Source: Pseudomonadota bacterium (lineage in GTDB: Bacteria > Pseudomonadota > Gammaproteobacteria > Steroidobacterales > Steroidobacteraceae). Taken from it: 35,675 nucleotides of DNA. The first letter of the stretch is position 1. Each line of letters begins with the position of its first letter. A program made the translations under genes and the position numbers. Shown here piece after piece: positions 34,382 to 35,675 of this stretch. Location of the stretch: NCBI GenBank assembly GCA_023433465.1, contig JAEZCR010000117.1, forward strand, positions 1 through 35,675, in the 5' to 3' direction. The notes beneath the pieces were generated by a model that saw only the letters and a list, made by a program, of their open reading frames with translations, made no database searches and had not been told where the DNA came from.

Positions 34382-34439
34382 GGTTTTCGGCGCCAGGCAC
34401 CGTCGACCGGTAATCCCGGGATTTCCGTGCCAGGCACCG
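34382..34439. repeat. Two adjacent GTGCCAGGCAC-type REP repeats
   Basis: Copy 2 (34382-34402) reads GGTTTTCGGCGCCAGGCACCG in order; copy 3 (34413-34439) reads ATCCCGGG, ATTTCC, GTGCCAGGCAC, CG and nearly equals copy 1 at 25871. They are direct repeats about 35 bases apart, filling the gap between xdhC and the TauE gene. They may form a hairpin between the two genes. No transposase is nearby. Confidence 0.75.
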
Positions 34440-34443
34440 ACCG

Positions 34444-35517
34444 TCATCGCGCGGTCTCGGTGAAGGGGCGGCCGGCGCGGCCGTTCAGGAAGGCGTGGAC
34501 TTCGCCGACGATCGACAATGCGATGGACTCGGGCGCGCGGCCGCCGATGTCGAGTCCGACGGGGGCACGCAGGCGCTCGCGCAGGGGCTCGGCGTCGGGG
34601 CCGAGGTCCTGCAGCAGCTTCTCGCGGCGCGCGGCGGGGCCGAGCAGGCCGACGTAGGGCACGGGGCTATGCGCGAGGGCGCGCAGGTAATTTTCATCCG
34701 ATTGCAAATGGTGGCTCATCACGATGGCCGCCGAGTAATCCGCAAGCTTCACGGCCGCCGCGAGTTCGGTGGTGCGCGACTCGACCAGTTTCACCGACGC
34801 CGGAAAGCGCGCCTGTACGAGATAGGCGGCGCGATGATCGACCACGGTCACGCGCCAGCCGAGGAAATCGGCGAGCTCAGCCACGGGGCGCGCATCCGGA
34901 CCGCCGCCCAACATCAGCAGGCGCGGGGGCGGGGCGTACGTGGTCACGAACAGTTCGACGTCGAGCTTGGGCGTACGGACGATGCTCGTCGAGCTCACGC
35001 GCGTGATCGTGTCGTGTATCTCCCCCAGCCGCGGTTCTTCGTCCACGAATTCCTGGCGCAGCTCACCTTCGGCGATGAACGCGATGCCGGGCTCGATGTT
35101 CGGCTCGTTGCTCCGGACCACGAGCGCGATGCGAGCCGGGTAACCGTTCCGCCACGCGTTCGCGAGGTAGGGAATGGGCTGCCAGCCATCTGCCTCGCTG
35201 ACGCGCGTCAGGATGACGTCCATGGCGCCCTCGCAGCCCGCGCCGAGCCCGAACAGCTGATCCGTGCTGCTGCGCAGGTCGTAGCTCACGATGCGCGCCG
35301 TGCCCGTTCGCGCGACCTCACGGGCATGCTCAGCCAGGTCGCCTTCGAGGCAGCCGCCGGACAGCAGCCCCGCGTATTCGCCATGGGAAGAGATCAGCAT
35401 CTGGGCGCCGGGCTTGGCATAGGTCGAGCCACCGGTGCGGATGACGGTGGCGAGCACGAGGGGCTCGTTCGCGAGGCGCGCTCGCTCGTACAGGGGCAGA
35501 AGCCGGTGGAGACTCAT
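34444..35517 (-). CDS. XdhC/CoxI-family molybdenum-hydroxylase maturation protein
   Basis: This 357-residue protein resembles XdhC, which binds molybdenum cofactor and inserts or sulfurates it in xanthine-dehydrogenase-type enzymes. The N-terminal XdhC_CoxI domain has LVLATVIRTGGSTYAKPGAQ and GLLSGGCLEGDLAEHA; the C-terminal Rossmann-like domain has LLMLGGGPDARPVAELADFL, VTVVDHR, AAIVMSHHLQSDENYLRAL and VPYVGLLGPAARREKLL. ATG 35517 was preferred; a GTG-type start at 35574 would add 19 residues that overlap an inverted repeat. It is divergent from an aspartokinase. No molybdoenzyme structural genes are in the window. Confidence 0.93.
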   Translation of the reverse strand: MSLHRLLPLYERARLANEPLVLATVIRTGGSTYAKPGAQMLISSHGEYAGLLSGGCLEGDLAEHAREVARTGTARIVSYDLRSSTDQLFGLGAGCEGAMDVILTRVSEADGWQPIPYLANAWRNGYPARIALVVRSNEPNIEPGIAFIAEGELRQEFVDEEPRLGEIHDTITRVSSTSIVRTPKLDVELFVTTYAPPPRLLMLGGGPDARPVAELADFLGWRVTVVDHRAAYLVQARFPASVKLVESRTTELAAAVKLADYSAAIVMSHHLQSDENYLRALAHSPVPYVGLLGPAARREKLLQDLGPDAEPLRERLRAPVGLDIGGRAPESIALSIVGEVHAFLNGRAGRPFTETAR

Positions 35518-35539
35518 CGGTGTCGCAAATATATGCAAT

Positions 35540-35604
35540 CCCGGGTCTCCGTGCTTGCACCCGTAGGGGTGCAACTAGTAGATTTGCCGGGCTTTTTTGC
35601 ACCC
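35540..35604 (+). promoter_or_regulatory. Leader/operator region with alternative pairings before the aspartokinase
   Basis: TTGCACCC (35555-35562), GGGTGCAA (35567-35574) and TTGCACCC (35597-35604) allow the middle block to pair with either neighbour. The first pairing is a perfect 8-bp stem with a GTAG loop. CCCGG (35540-35544) can also pair with CCGGG (35587-35591), just before CTTTTTT. This could be an attenuator or the operator of a regulator serving both xdhC and the aspartokinase. No Thr/Ile-rich leader peptide was seen. Confidence 0.45.
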
Positions 35605-35622
35605 TCCAGGTCCCAATCCTTC

Positions 35623-35675
35623 ATGCCAGCTTCTGACCCTGCCGCCTGGGTCGTACACAAATTCGGCGGTTCTTC
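35623..35675 (+). CDS. Aspartokinase (N-terminus only, cut by window edge)
   Basis: The first 17 codons read MPASDPAAWVVHKFGG and continue SS. K-F-G-G-[ST]-[ST] is the ATP-binding start of aspartokinases; the form VHKFGGSS suggests the bifunctional aspartokinase/homoserine dehydrogenase type, the first step of Thr/Met/Lys synthesis, but the rest is outside the window. The same frame is open back to an ATG at 35533, which would encode an atypical extension. Confidence 0.75.
   Translation, partial: MPASDPAAWVVHKFGGS

Overview
The window is GC-rich, densely coded DNA from what is probably a gammaproteobacterium related to the Steroidobacterales/Xanthomonadales. This placement is inferred from codon use, gene content (CadC-type regulators with TPRs, GlgX/MalQ/PpgK glycogen genes, MmsA) and the REP-like palindromes. 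No rRNA, tRNA, CRISPR array, insertion sequence or transposase gene was seen.

Layout. 1-4.4 kb, minus strand: a CadC-type winged-helix/TPR regulator cut by the left edge, an S41-type peptidase and a secreted GH51 arabinofuranosidase. 4.4-8.9 kb, plus strand: two paralogous membrane diguanylate cyclases flank a secreted amidohydrolase. Each cyclase has an excellent match to a flagellar sigma-28 (FliA) promoter, and the second is followed by two tiny membrane proteins. 8.9-13.5 kb: an AraC regulator diverges from an AurF-like diiron protein; then come YjdM, two small charged proteins, a possible small RNA with its own promoter and terminator, a GNAT enzyme and a lipoprotein with a strong terminator.

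13.7-25.9 kb is the glycogen region. Polyphosphate glucokinase (ppgK) is divergent from a tight operon glgP-glgB-glgX-malQ-cysQ-EamA transporter-VOC protein-GNAT remnant. GlgP would release glucose-1-phosphate, GlgX would remove stubs, MalQ would recycle maltodextrins and release glucose, and PpgK could phosphorylate that glucose with polyphosphate. A 28-bp-arm hairpin separates glgP from glgB. The conserved N-terminus of GlgB lies upstream of any ATG/GTG/TTG, so an ATT start is the best candidate.

25.9-35.7 kb: a PH-like membrane protein, methylmalonate-semialdehyde dehydrogenase, a secreted alpha/beta hydrolase, an orphan TadB/TadC-like pair, a MocA-like nucleotidyltransferase, an M48 membrane protease with a long C-terminal extension, a TauE/SafE transporter, XdhC, and the first codons of an aspartokinase at the right edge. 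Three copies of a GTGCCAGGCAC palindrome lie at gene ends here; one marks the point where a GNAT gene is broken off.

The most interesting signals are the paired FliA promoters on the cyclases, the start-codon anomaly of glgB next to a REP-like hairpin, the AurF-type iron ligand set, the candidate small RNA at 11.7 kb, and the repeated TTGCACCC/GGGTGCAA blocks in the aspartokinase leader.
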